DNA from: a virus
DNA: 22,387 bases
Strand: one strand, 5' to 3'
Virus record (IMG/VR): IMGVR_UViG_3300017788_000197
Location: 1-22,387 of that record
This document shows, piece by piece, positions 12,663-18,524 of the stretch. The notes beneath the pieces were generated by a model. The model saw nothing but the letters and a program-made list of their open reading frames with translations. It was not told the DNA's origin and searched no databases. Each line of letters starts with the position of its first letter. Within the stretch, counting starts at the first letter, position 1. The position numbers were made by a program, and so were the translations under genes.

Positions 12663-12732
12663 GCTACTGTCGGTGTTGTTGGGAAACACAGATGGACAAC
12701 ACTAGGACGCCGTTCGAATCGGAGCAGTAGCA
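12663..12732 (+). pseudogene. tRNA-like remnant lacking a D-arm
   Basis: Acceptor GCTACTG (12663-12669) pairs fully with CAGTAGC (12725-12731), followed by A and no CCA. A T-arm with loop TTCGAAT is present (stem CGCCG/CGGAG, one mismatch). Only three bases separate the acceptor from a five-base stem GTGTT/AACAC with loop GTTGGGA, which would show anticodon TGG (Pro) with U before and G after it. An 18-base segment follows. A competing stem GTGTTGT/ACAACAC exists. Either a decayed tRNA-Pro or a structural mimic. Confidence 0.5.
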
Positions 12733-12735
12733 TCT

Positions 12736-12825
12736 GGAGAATAAACTGTCGAGGAGACAGACTTGTTTGCTAAACAATGGGAGCCCCTAAAAGGGCTTGA
12801 GTTTCGAATACTCTGTTCTCCGCCA
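12736..12825 (+). tRNA. tRNA-Ser(GCT)
   Basis: Class II with long variable arm (AGCCC/GGGCT), anticodon loop TTGCTAA, discriminator G, CCA encoded. D-arm CTGTC/GACAG. Confidence 0.9.
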
Positions 12826-12828
12826 TTT

Positions 12829-12902
12829 ATCAGCGTAGTGTAACGGTAGCACGGCAGCCTCCAAAACTGCTTGTCAGGGTTCGAATCCTTGCGCTGGTGC
12901 CA
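12829..12902 (+). tRNA. tRNA-Trp(CCA)
   Basis: Acceptor ATCAGCG/CGCTGGT, anticodon loop CTCCAAA, discriminator G, CCA encoded. The last anticodon-stem pair is C-A. Confidence 0.88.
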
Positions 12903-12911
12903 AAATAGTCC

Positions 12912-12940
12912 TTGACATGCCCAGCATGTCATTGTATACT
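12912..12940 (+). promoter_or_regulatory. Sigma70-type promoter inside the tRNA array
   Basis: TTGACA at 12912-12917, 17-base spacer, TATACT at 12935-12940; starts the tRNA-Arg(TCT) group 26 bases further on. Confidence 0.88.
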
Positions 12941-12966
12941 TCAGATGTTGTTTGACAATTGAATAT

Positions 12967-13043
12967 GCTCCTGTAGCTCAACGGACTAGAGCTGCTCGTT
13001 TCTACCGAGAAGGTTGTGGGTTCGAATCCTGCCAGGAGCGCCA
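12967..13043 (+). tRNA. tRNA-Arg(TCT)
   Basis: Acceptor GCTCCTG/CAGGAGC, anticodon loop TTTCTAC, discriminator G, CCA encoded. Confidence 0.92.
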
Positions 13044-13063
13044 TTATACTTCCTTCAATTTAT

Positions 13064-13139
13064 TCCCCTGTAGCTCAGCGGTAGTAGCACCTGGCTGTTA
13101 ACCAGGGTGTCGTTCGTTCGATCCGAACCGGGGGAGCCA
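13064..13139 (+). tRNA. tRNA-Asn(GTT)
   Basis: Acceptor TCCCCTG/CGGGGGA, anticodon loop CTGTTAA in stem CCTGG/CCAGG, discriminator G, CCA encoded. Confidence 0.92.
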
Positions 13140-13143
13140 CTAC

Positions 13144-13219
13144 GCCTGCATGGTCCAAAGGCACAAGACGCCCGTCTCATACGCGGGAAATCCTGGTTCG
13201 ACTCCATGTGCAGGCACCA
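13144..13219 (+). tRNA. tRNA with CAT anticodon (elongator Met or lysidine-type Ile)
   Basis: Acceptor GCCTGCA/TGCAGGC is fully paired, so it is not an initiator. Anticodon loop CTCATAC, stem CCCGT/GCGGG. Whether it reads AUG, or AUA after TilS modification, cannot be decided by eye. Confidence 0.85.
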
Positions 13220-13223
13220 ATAC

Positions 13224-13317
13224 GGCCCTGTAGTTTAACGGTAGAACACCCGGCTTATACTCGGCATTGTCTCCAGATTAGAGAGCAGTCCAGGTTCGAA
13301 TCCTGGCGGGGCCACCA
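13224..13317 (+). tRNA. tRNA with TAT anticodon and a long variable arm
   Basis: Acceptor GGCCCTG/CGGGGCC, D-arm GTTT/GAAC, T-arm CCAGG-TTCGAAT-CCTGG and encoded ACCA are all good. The anticodon loop CTTATAC gives TAT (Ile, AUA codon). The variable region is 24 bases with a TCTC/GAGA stem, a class II feature that isoleucine tRNAs do not have. Discriminator A fits Leu, Tyr or Ile. The outermost anticodon-stem pair is C-C. Confidence 0.8.
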
Positions 13318-13322
13318 AATAC

Positions 13323-13400
13323 GGACTGATAGCTCAATTTGGTTAGAGCGCGCCGCTCATAACGGTGTGGTTCCAGGTTCAAGTCCTGGTCGGTCCACCA
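13323..13400 (+). tRNA. tRNA with CAT anticodon (lysidine-type Ile or elongator Met)
   Basis: Acceptor GGACTGA/TCGGTCC, anticodon loop CTCATAA in stem CGCCG/CGGTG, CCA encoded. Of the two non-initiator CAT tRNAs one is probably Met and one Ile2, but I cannot assign them. Confidence 0.85.
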
Positions 13401-13445
13401 TTATCCATTAGATGAGCATCAAAATAAAGAAGAAAGGTAATTACC

Positions 13446-13952
13446 ATGATTAATAGATTTTTTGGATGGTTTACAAAAGATTCAAGAATTCTTGTTCGTA
13501 ATGGACAGAGCATTATTGACAATAATAAGTTCTATAGTATTCGTTTGGCAACGCCAAACCCTGAAACCAAAACATCAAGTATCCTTGATAAGGATACTAA
13601 TGTAACCAACTTTCCAGAATTATCTGGAAATGATGATGTAACTATTTCTCTTGATTGGCTTCAAGACATCATTGATGGAATTGATAGCTGGGAAAGCATG
13701 GATGTGTATGCTCGTTGTCAGCAGGTTACAGATCGCGCCGAGAATGTAGGAGAAGCAATTCTAGTTTCAGTAAATAATCCTACGATTGGTGTACCATATT
13801 GCATTATTCAAACCACCGATGGTTTTTATTTCAAAGATACGGTTGATCAAAAGAAAGGTATTGATGTAATCCTAAAGGATGGTAGATGCGTTCGTGTATA
13901 CCGCGATAGCGACACAGATCTAAAAGAGTGGAAAATTGATGTTGACACTTGA
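13446..13952 (+). CDS. Unknown phage protein inside the tRNA array, 168 residues
   Basis: Begins MINRFFGWFTKDSRILV, then a soluble, acidic body with no motif I recognise. An AAAGG site precedes the ATG. It has no promoter directly upstream and so is probably expressed with the tRNA-Arg to tRNA-CAT group. The next array promoter begins inside its last codons (TTGACT at 13949). The C-terminal half alternates beta-type segments (GVPYCIIQTTDGFYFKDTV), suggesting a compact globular domain. Confidence 0.6.
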   Translation: MINRFFGWFTKDSRILVRNGQSIIDNNKFYSIRLATPNPETKTSSILDKDTNVTNFPELSGNDDVTISLDWLQDIIDGIDSWESMDVYARCQQVTDRAENVGEAILVSVNNPTIGVPYCIIQTTDGFYFKDTVDQKKGIDVILKDGRCVRVYRDSDTDLKEWKIDVDT

Positions 13953-13976
13953 CTTTCCAACATCTGATTGTATACT
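13949..13976 (+). promoter_or_regulatory. Sigma70-type promoter inside the tRNA array
   Basis: TTGACT at 13949-13954, 16-base spacer, TATACT at 13971-13976, overlapping the end of the preceding gene. A small TGTGT/ACACA hairpin lies in the leader before tRNA-Thr(TGT). Confidence 0.8.
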
Positions 13977-14006
13977 GCTCTTAGTTGTGTAAGAACACAG
14001 AATAGC

Positions 14007-14081
14007 GCCCATATAGCACAGCGGTAGTGCAGCGGTTTTGTAAACCGAAGGTCGGGAGTTCAATCCTCTCTGTGGGCACCA
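14007..14081 (+). tRNA. tRNA-Thr(TGT)
   Basis: Acceptor GCCCATA/TGTGGGC, anticodon loop TTTGTAA, CCA encoded. Confidence 0.92.
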
Positions 14082-14087
14082 TTTCAT

Positions 14088-14165
<78 letters not shown>

Positions 14166-14169
14166 TTAT

Positions 14170-14247
14170 GGGGGTATAGCTCAGTTAGTTTAGAGCGCAC
14201 ACTTGATAAGTGTGAGGTCGTAGGTGCAAATCCTACTATCCCTACCA
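14170..14247 (+). tRNA. tRNA-Ile(GAT)
   Basis: Acceptor GGGGGTA/TATCCCT, anticodon loop TTGATAA in stem CACAC/GTGTG, CCA encoded. The T-loop is TGCAAAT: position 55 is G instead of the almost invariant U. Confidence 0.9.
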
Positions 14248-14303
14248 AATCTAAGCCCACACTAAGACTTATAGGGTGTGATCATGCTGCCAATAAACCT
14301 AAC

Positions 14304-14379
14304 GGGCCCTTAGCTCAATTGGCAGAGCAGCATCCTTTTAAGTTGTGGGTTCGGGGTTCGACTCCCCGAGGGCCCTCCA
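14304..14379 (+). tRNA. tRNA-Lys(TTT)
   Basis: Acceptor GGGCCCT/AGGGCCC, anticodon loop CTTTTAA, CCA encoded. The discriminator is T, unusual for Lys. The 56-base spacer before it has a CACAC/GTGTG pair. Confidence 0.9.
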
Positions 14380-14384
14380 TTTAT

Positions 14385-14460
14385 AGTCTCTTAGTATAAC
14401 TGGACAGAACACTCGGCTACGGACCGAGAGATAAAGGTTCGAATCCTTTAGGGACTACCA
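14385..14460 (+). tRNA. tRNA-Arg(ACG)
   Basis: Acceptor AGTCTCT/AGGGACT, anticodon loop CTACGGA in stem CTCGG/CCGAG, CCA encoded. A34 would need conversion to inosine by the host deaminase TadA to read all CGY/CGA codons. Confidence 0.92.
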
Positions 14461-14466
14461 TTCAAC

Positions 14467-14544
<78 letters not shown>

Positions 14545-14587
14545 CTACAAACCACTAGCAACTTTAATCATGAAAGGAAAGTGTTCT

Positions 14588-14821
14588 ATGAAAATTCATA
14601 ATCTTAATGGTATGCAAAAGTCGCTATGTGATATTCTATGGGAGCTAGATGATTCTTCGGAATTATATGTATTTCTTGATGGTCTTCCAAAAAGACTTCG
14701 TAAAGAGGCCGAGTCTCTTATGCAGATCATGCTATTAAATAGCTTTGACAACACACAGAATGACGAGTATACTGATATGATGAGCAATATTTCAAATAAA
14801 GAAGGTCACACTATTCACTAA
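14588..14821 (+). CDS. Unknown small protein inside the tRNA array, 77 residues
   Basis: Begins MKIHNLNGMQKSLCDILWEL; acidic and helical, no motif recognised. The start at 14588 is chosen because GAAAGGAAA (14572-14580) precedes it by seven bases; an in-frame ATG at 14570 has no such site, and any longer frame would run into tRNA-Pro. It lies just upstream of the HNH nuclease gene and is probably co-transcribed with it from the promoter at 13949. Confidence 0.6.
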   Translation: MKIHNLNGMQKSLCDILWELDDSSELYVFLDGLPKRLRKEAESLMQIMLLNSFDNTQNDEYTDMMSNISNKEGHTIH

Positions 14822-14841
14822 GTAAATTGAAAGGAGGTAAC

Positions 14842-15399
14842 ATGTCTATCGGACTTAGAACGCTCGTACTAAATGCGGACTATCATCCAATATCATTGTT
14901 TCCTTTGCACACAATTCCAGTAGAGGATGCGGTGACACGACTGTTCAATGGTACTTGTCAGCTTGTGTATGAGCATGATCGTAAGATCCTCACGCCAACT
15001 CTGAACATGAAGTGGCCATCAGTCATTGCCAGGCTTGACACCAAGCGTGTCAAGGAACGTGTAAAGCTTGGTGCGGAAGGTCTGTATTACCGTGATCACG
15101 GTCTGTGTGCGTACTGCGAAACTCCTTTGACGCTGAAATGCATCACGTTTGATCACGTTGTTCCAAAGAGCAAGGGTGGTACCTATTCTTGGGACAATCT
15201 TGTTTCGGCTTGCAGCACCTGCAATCTACTGAAGGGCGATAGTTCTCCTGTAGGTAAGTGGGCACCAAAGCGTAGGCCTTACAAGCCCAGCTATTACGAC
15301 CTTCTCGCTGTTCGCAAGAAGTTTCCAATTCAAATCGATGACAAGAGTTGGATTCAGTTCATCGGAGAGTGGAAGGCACCAGTGGTGGTCAAGAACTAG
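14842..15399 (+). CDS. HNH endonuclease
   Basis: A 185-residue protein. C89-x-x-C92 and C124-x-x-C127 form a zinc site around D104-H105 (FDHVVPKSKGG) and N119 (SWDNL): a complete HNH motif. The ~80-residue N-terminal part, LRTLVLNADYHPISLFPL, is the leader commonly attached to this HNH group in phages and bacteria. The start at 14842 has a perfect AAGGAGG five bases before it; a TTG at 14827 would include that site in the coding region. The gene sits between tRNA groups, a typical niche for free-standing homing or packaging-related HNH proteins; which one is not visible. Confidence 0.88.
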   Translation: MSIGLRTLVLNADYHPISLFPLHTIPVEDAVTRLFNGTCQLVYEHDRKILTPTLNMKWPSVIARLDTKRVKERVKLGAEGLYYRDHGLCAYCETPLTLKCITFDHVVPKSKGGTYSWDNLVSACSTCNLLKGDSSPVGKWAPKRRPYKPSYYDLLAVRKKFPIQIDDKSWIQFIGEWKAPVVVKN

Positions 15400-15410
15400 A
15401 AATAGTTCTT
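15391..15410. other. Perfect GAAA-tetraloop hairpin at the end of the HNH gene
   Basis: AAGAACTA (15391-15398), loop GAAA, TAGTTCTT (15403-15410). It contains the HNH stop codon and its last two bases begin the -35 box of the next promoter. With no T-run it may stabilise the 3' end or hinder read-through. Confidence 0.6.
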
Positions 15411-15437
15411 GACTTACCCAACAAGATATAGTACTAT
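15409..15437 (+). promoter_or_regulatory. Sigma70-type promoter inside the tRNA array
   Basis: TTGACT at 15409-15414, 17-base spacer, TACTAT at 15432-15437; begins the tRNA-Tyr to tRNA-Leu group. Confidence 0.82.
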
Positions 15438-15452
15438 GTGAATAATGAATTC

Positions 15453-15545
15453 GGGAGCGTTGGTACTATGGTGTGTGTGCCATCCGACTGTAAATCGGAT
15501 CCCGTGTGGTAAACAATGCTGGTTCGACTCCAGCCGCTCCCACCA
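15453..15545 (+). tRNA. tRNA-Tyr(GTA)
   Basis: Class II as expected for bacterial Tyr: variable region of about 18 bases. Acceptor GGGAGCG/CGCTCCC, anticodon loop CTGTAAA in stem TCCGA/TCGGA, CCA encoded. Confidence 0.92.
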
Positions 15546-15549
15546 AATT

Positions 15550-15623
15550 GCGTGGTTGGTATATTGATTGTGCCTCGGCCTTCCAAGCCGATGAAACGAG
15601 TTTGATTCTCGTACCACGCTCCA
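15550..15623 (+). tRNA. tRNA-Gly(TCC)
   Basis: Acceptor GCGTGGT/ACCACGC, anticodon loop CTTCCAA in stem TCGGC/GCCGA, discriminator T, CCA encoded. Confidence 0.92.
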
Positions 15624-15628
15624 GTATT

Positions 15629-15703
15629 GCGGATGTAGCACAGCGGTAGTGCGTCACGTTGCCAACGTGAATGTCGTGGGTTCGATCCCCATCGTCCGCT
15701 CCA
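15629..15703 (+). tRNA. tRNA-Gly(GCC)
   Basis: Acceptor GCGGATG/CGTCCGC, anticodon loop TTGCCAA in stem TCACG/CGTGA, discriminator T, CCA encoded. Confidence 0.93.
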
Positions 15704-15708
15704 TTTTT

Positions 15709-15785
15709 GCCCTTGTATCCCAATTGGCAGAGGAGGCTGACTCAAAATCAGCATGTTGTCGGTTCGACTCCGACCGAGGGCACCA
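15709..15785 (+). tRNA. tRNA with Leu anticodon CAA, short variable loop
   Basis: Acceptor GCCCTTG/CGAGGGC, anticodon loop CTCAAAA in stem GCTGA/TCAGC, T-arm GTCGG/CCGAC, CCA encoded. Variable region is only ATGTT, whereas bacterial Leu tRNAs have a long arm. D-arm core CCCAATTGGCAGAGG is shared with the two Leu tRNAs that follow. Confidence 0.9.
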
Positions 15786-15925
15786 AAACACCGAATGCGA
15801 CGACCAGTATCGCATTCGGTTAGCACCGAAGTACGTTAGAGTTTGAACGTTTAAAGTGACGTAATGGCATATGAGAGGTCATATGACTCATTAGAACCAT
15901 CTCCGCTTCGGTGCGAATTTATTAT
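15786..15925 (+). other. Structured 140-base spacer between Leu-anticodon tRNAs
   Basis: ACCGAATGCGA (15790-15800) pairs exactly with TCGCATTCGGT (15810-15820). Next, GCACCGAAG (15823-15831) pairs with CTTCGGTGC (15906-15914), closing a multibranch region that contains ACGTT/AACGT (15833-15837/15846-15850). No coding frame. Likely a folded RNA. Confidence 0.5.
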
Positions 15926-16002
15926 GCTCCTGTAGCCCAACTGGCAGAGGCATTGGTCTTAGGAACCAAGTGTTGTGAGTTCGACTCTCACCGGGAGCAC
16001 CA
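15926..16002 (+). tRNA. tRNA with Leu anticodon TAG, short variable loop
   Basis: Acceptor GCTCCTG/CGGGAGC, anticodon loop CTTAGGA in stem TTGGT/ACCAA, variable region GTGTT only, discriminator A, CCA encoded. Confidence 0.9.
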
Positions 16003-16006
16003 TTTT

Positions 16007-16083
16007 GCAGTCGTAGCCCAATTGGCAGAGGCACTACCTTGAGGTGGTAGGTGGTGAGAGTTCAAATCTCTCCGACTGCACCA
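16007..16083 (+). tRNA. tRNA with Leu anticodon GAG, short variable loop
   Basis: Acceptor GCAGTCG/CGACTGC, anticodon loop TTGAGGT in stem CTACC/GGTAG, variable region GTGGT only, discriminator A, CCA encoded. Confidence 0.9.
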
Positions 16084-16088
16084 AATGT

Positions 16089-16712
16089 TTAATTACTTCT
16101 CCAATGTCTTGGGATCTCATCCTGCATTTGAGATTCTATCTCTTGTTTTATCTCTTCGTAATTTTCCGGTTGGTTTGTTTTTTTGAAGTTACTTTTTAGT
16201 TCCGAGAAATCAATATCTTCGTAATAAATACGTTGATCAAAAATATGAAGATGATTGACGCTAAAAAGATTTCTTGACAATCTTGATATCAAGATAGAAA
16301 TATCTTTAGGTATGATTTCTATCACATATTTTTTTTCTTTTTCGTATTTAAAAGTATGAAATTTATCAAGTCTATCTGCAATGTACCAGCTGGCTAATTG
16401 AGATACTATATCTTTTCGCATTAATAATATTTTGTATCCATTATTCATTTCACTTAGATAAGGGGACCTAAATTCTAAATCGTGAAACATAAATTTCAAT
16501 ATGTATCTATTTGTATTTTTTTTATAACTCATGTATTCCGTATAATGTTCTAGATAAATTTTATCCGAACTATAGATTTTAAAGTGCCAAGGTTCACGAA
16601 ATGATTTTATGTTAAGCCATTGTTCCAGCAGCTCAACAAAAGGTGTTGATCCGCATCTGGGCGCAACTCCAATGACAATTATGGGAAATTTGGTGACATT
16701 GATATCAATCAC
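16089..16712 (-). CDS. Sulfotransferase
   Basis: A 207-residue protein. GVAPRCGSTPFVELL (15-29) is the 5'-phosphosulfate-binding loop of PAPS-dependent sulfotransferases, and RKDIVSQLASW (99-109) is the 3'-phosphate-binding Arg...Ser segment. Such enzymes move sulfate from PAPS to a hydroxyl or amine of a sugar, lipid or protein. The GTG start overlaps the stop of the APS-kinase fusion gene (GTGA), so donor synthesis and use are translationally coupled. It is short for the family and more A/T-rich than its partner. The acceptor is unknown; surface glycans or phage sugars are reasonable guesses. Confidence 0.8.
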   Translation of the reverse strand: MIDINVTKFPIIVIGVAPRCGSTPFVELLEQWLNIKSFREPWHFKIYSSDKIYLEHYTEYMSYKKNTNRYILKFMFHDLEFRSPYLSEMNNGYKILLMRKDIVSQLASWYIADRLDKFHTFKYEKEKKYVIEIIPKDISILISRLSRNLFSVNHLHIFDQRIYYEDIDFSELKSNFKKTNQPENYEEIKQEIESQMQDEIPRHWRSN

Positions 16713-17488
16713 AATCCCATTTTCTTTCGTATCTTTGTCGCACTAATGCTTGTGACACTCTGATCAAATGTTTCTTGTTCAATCGTGTAACCGACATCGC
16801 GTCCATATGTGATATTGACGATATTTGGTACAGACTGAATGGCATACATGCCTTTATATTGGCAATCCAAATCGCGACGAATACGCTCTTCAATTTCATA
16901 TAATGAGAATGGATTGTTTTCATCGTGACAATCACGCACCATGATTACAACTTGTCCAGTCTTGGCGATTGCACGTTCAAACAATGCGCGGTGTCCCTTG
17001 TGCCAAGGCTGCCATCGTCCTAGCATTTGAACTGTTGGTTTTCTCCAATTGAACTTGGGGCGAATGTTGTTGATGATTGCATTTGCAATGAATGGAGCAA
17101 ATTTCTTTGCGTCCATTTCAGAAATACGAAAGTCATATTCATAGTGATGTGGTTTTTCAAAGAGAGCATTTGTGTCTTCATAACGACCCTGTTCAATCGT
17201 GTCCATCCATATGATCCAGTTTGCATCATATATCTTTCTCATGTCGATCAATGGACAAACAAAATCCACAATGACATGATTGGAATCAGAATCCTTCGCG
17301 AGAAGATGCATTCTTTGTGCTTGGCGCAATCTTCCCTCCAAAGAAAAATCCCAATCGTTATGCATCTTGCGTACATCGTCAGCGTTGTACCAAACGGTGC
17401 CGCTGTCTTTCATGCATTCAAGAAGTTCTTTTGCTAATGTTGTTTTTCCAGAACCCGGAAGACCCATGATCAGAATTCGATTTGACAT
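16709..17488 (-). CDS. Bifunctional APS-kinase-like / HxGH nucleotidyltransferase protein
   Basis: A 259-residue two-domain protein. Residues 1-~140: Walker A GLPGSGKTT (9-17), NADDVRKMHNDWDFS (35-49) and RLRQAQRM, the layout of adenylylsulfate kinase, which makes PAPS. Residues ~150-259: GRWQPWHKGH (HKGH 163-166), YGRD (228-231) and ISATKIR (248-254), a nucleotidyltransferase of the HxGH superfamily that includes NMN adenylyltransferase and ATP sulfurylase. If the second domain makes APS, one protein would convert sulfate to PAPS; NadM-like or cytidylyl transfer are alternatives. The ATG at 17488 is preferred to GTG at 17500, because the GTGGAG there is its ribosome site. Followed by the sulfotransferase. 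Confidence 0.8.
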   Translation of the reverse strand: MSNRILIMGLPGSGKTTLAKELLECMKDSGTVWYNADDVRKMHNDWDFSLEGRLRQAQRMHLLAKDSDSNHVIVDFVCPLIDMRKIYDANWIIWMDTIEQGRYEDTNALFEKPHHYEYDFRISEMDAKKFAPFIANAIINNIRPKFNWRKPTVQMLGRWQPWHKGHRALFERAIAKTGQVVIMVRDCHDENNPFSLYEIEERIRRDLDCQYKGMYAIQSVPNIVNITYGRDVGYTIEQETFDQSVTSISATKIRKKMGL

Positions 17489-17510
17489 TATATACTCCAC
17501 ATGATATGAT
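17482..17510 (+). promoter_or_regulatory. Sigma70-type promoter for the last tRNA group
   Basis: TTGACA at 17482-17487, 17-base spacer, TATGAT at 17505-17510, reading plus-strand into tRNA-Cys. It overlaps the start codon and ribosome site of the minus-strand APS-kinase gene, so the two directions may interfere. Confidence 0.8.
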
Positions 17511-17521
17511 CAACTATATAT

Positions 17522-17597
17522 GAGCGTGTGACCCGAATGGTTAGGGACCTGACTGCAACTCAGGTATATTTAGGTTCGACTCCTATCACGCTCTCCA
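17522..17597 (+). tRNA. tRNA-Cys(GCA)
   Basis: Acceptor GAGCGTG/CACGCTC, anticodon loop CTGCAAC in stem CCTGA/TCAGG, discriminator T, CCA encoded. Confidence 0.93.
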
Positions 17598-17605
17598 AAT
17601 CTGCA

Positions 17606-17680
17606 GGGACCATAGCTCAGAGGTAGAGCATCTGCTCGACACGCAGAGGGTCGTAGGTTCAAATCCTACTGGTCCCACCA
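17606..17680 (+). tRNA. tRNA-Val(GAC) with C at position 33
   Basis: Acceptor GGGACCA/TGGTCCC, anticodon stem TCTGC/GCAGA, loop TCGACAC. The base before the anticodon is C instead of the nearly universal U33. All other features are normal and CCA is encoded. Confidence 0.88.
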
Positions 17681-17683
17681 TTC

Positions 17684-17758
17684 GTCCTCATAGTACAATG
17701 GCCAGTACATCGCTTTGGTAAAGCGAAGATAGCAGTTCAATTCTGCTTGAGGGCACCA
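17684..17758 (+). tRNA. tRNA-Thr(GGT)
   Basis: Acceptor GTCCTCA/TGAGGGC, anticodon loop TTGGTAA in stem TCGCT/AGCGA, CCA encoded. Last tRNA of the array. Confidence 0.92.
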
Positions 17759-17761
17759 TCA

Positions 17762-17769
17762 TATAAATA
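17762..17769 (+). promoter_or_regulatory. T4-type late promoter motif, TATAAATA
   Basis: Exact late -10 box three bases after the last tRNA and about 24 bases before the Bax-inhibitor ATG, with a TGGGAG ribosome site between. Confidence 0.6.
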
Positions 17770-17793
17770 ATAAAAAATTATGGGAGTCACAGT

Positions 17794-18492
17794 ATGCAAA
17801 CGTATATACAAACTAATACTGCAGAACAATATGATGAAGGTCTTCGCTCATATATGATGGGTGTCTACAATCATATGATGGTTGCATTGCTTGTCACAGG
17901 ACTTACATCATATATCTCTGCGCCCTTTCTAAAATCACTAATTGGAACATCATGGTGGTTCATTTTTGCACTCATGCCGCTCGCATTTGTTTTGGTTCTA
18001 TCTTTTGGTATGCATAAAATTTCAGCGGGCATGGCTAAGACTTTATTCTATACATACGCAATCTCTATGGGGCTTAGTTTGAGTTCCATATTCATGCTAT
18101 TCACCACAGCAAGCATCGCAAAAGTATTTTTTATAACATCTGCAACATTTACTGCGGCTAGTTTATATGGATATACAACCAAGAAAGACTTGACAAGTAT
18201 GGGATCATTTCTATTCATGGGAATGATTGGACTATTGATCGCAAGTGTTGTCAATATTTTTTTGGCAAGTTCAATGATGTCTTGGATTATATCTATTGTT
18301 GGTGTTCTAGTCTTCACGCTGATGACTGCTTTTGATAGTCAAAAGCTAAAAGAAGAATATCTTAGCGGTGGAGAAGTTTATGGATTCGATTCTCAGGAAA
18401 AGAGTTCAATCTTCGGTGCACTATCGCTGTATCTAAATTTTGTCGTTATTTTCCAGTACCTACTAAACCTTATTGGCCAAAAGGATGAATGA
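17794..18492 (+). CDS. Bax inhibitor-1/YccA family membrane protein
   Basis: A 232-residue protein with seven predicted membrane segments, starting around LLVTGLTSYISAPF and ending LNFVVIFQYLLNLIG. The N-terminal DEGLRSYMMGVYNHMMVALL, the central TAASLYGYTTKKDLTSMG and the late LMTAFDSQKLKEEY are recognisable Bax-inhibitor-1 signatures; the last carries the conserved Asp region linked to pH-sensitive calcium leak in bacterial members. In bacteria the family sits in the inner membrane and is linked to stress and proteolysis control. Phage copies are uncommon; a role in holding membrane integrity or delaying lysis is inference. The gene has a late-promoter motif and a good TGGGAG site. Confidence 0.88.
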   Translation: MQTYIQTNTAEQYDEGLRSYMMGVYNHMMVALLVTGLTSYISAPFLKSLIGTSWWFIFALMPLAFVLVLSFGMHKISAGMAKTLFYTYAISMGLSLSSIFMLFTTASIAKVFFITSATFTAASLYGYTTKKDLTSMGSFLFMGMIGLLIASVVNIFLASSMMSWIISIVGVLVFTLMTAFDSQKLKEEYLSGGEVYGFDSQEKSSIFGALSLYLNFVVIFQYLLNLIGQKDE

Positions 18493-18495
18493 CTC

Positions 18496-18524
18496 TTGAC
18501 ACTATAACAAAACTGCTATATACT
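18496..18524 (+). promoter_or_regulatory. Sigma70-type promoter for the outer-membrane protein gene
   Basis: TTGACA at 18496-18501, 17-base spacer, TATACT at 18519-18524, starting four bases after the Bax-inhibitor stop. With the terminator at 19020 it defines a one-gene unit. Confidence 0.88.

Noticed and set aside
15391-15410. Hairpin at the HNH stop as a terminator
   Set aside because: Perfect stem but no T-run; the next bases are the -35 of another promoter.
15414-15826. Minus-strand frames over tRNA-Tyr, Gly and Leu
   Set aside because: They are read-throughs of the complement of tRNA genes (repeated WGSNPRH/RTDN-type residues), a common artefact.
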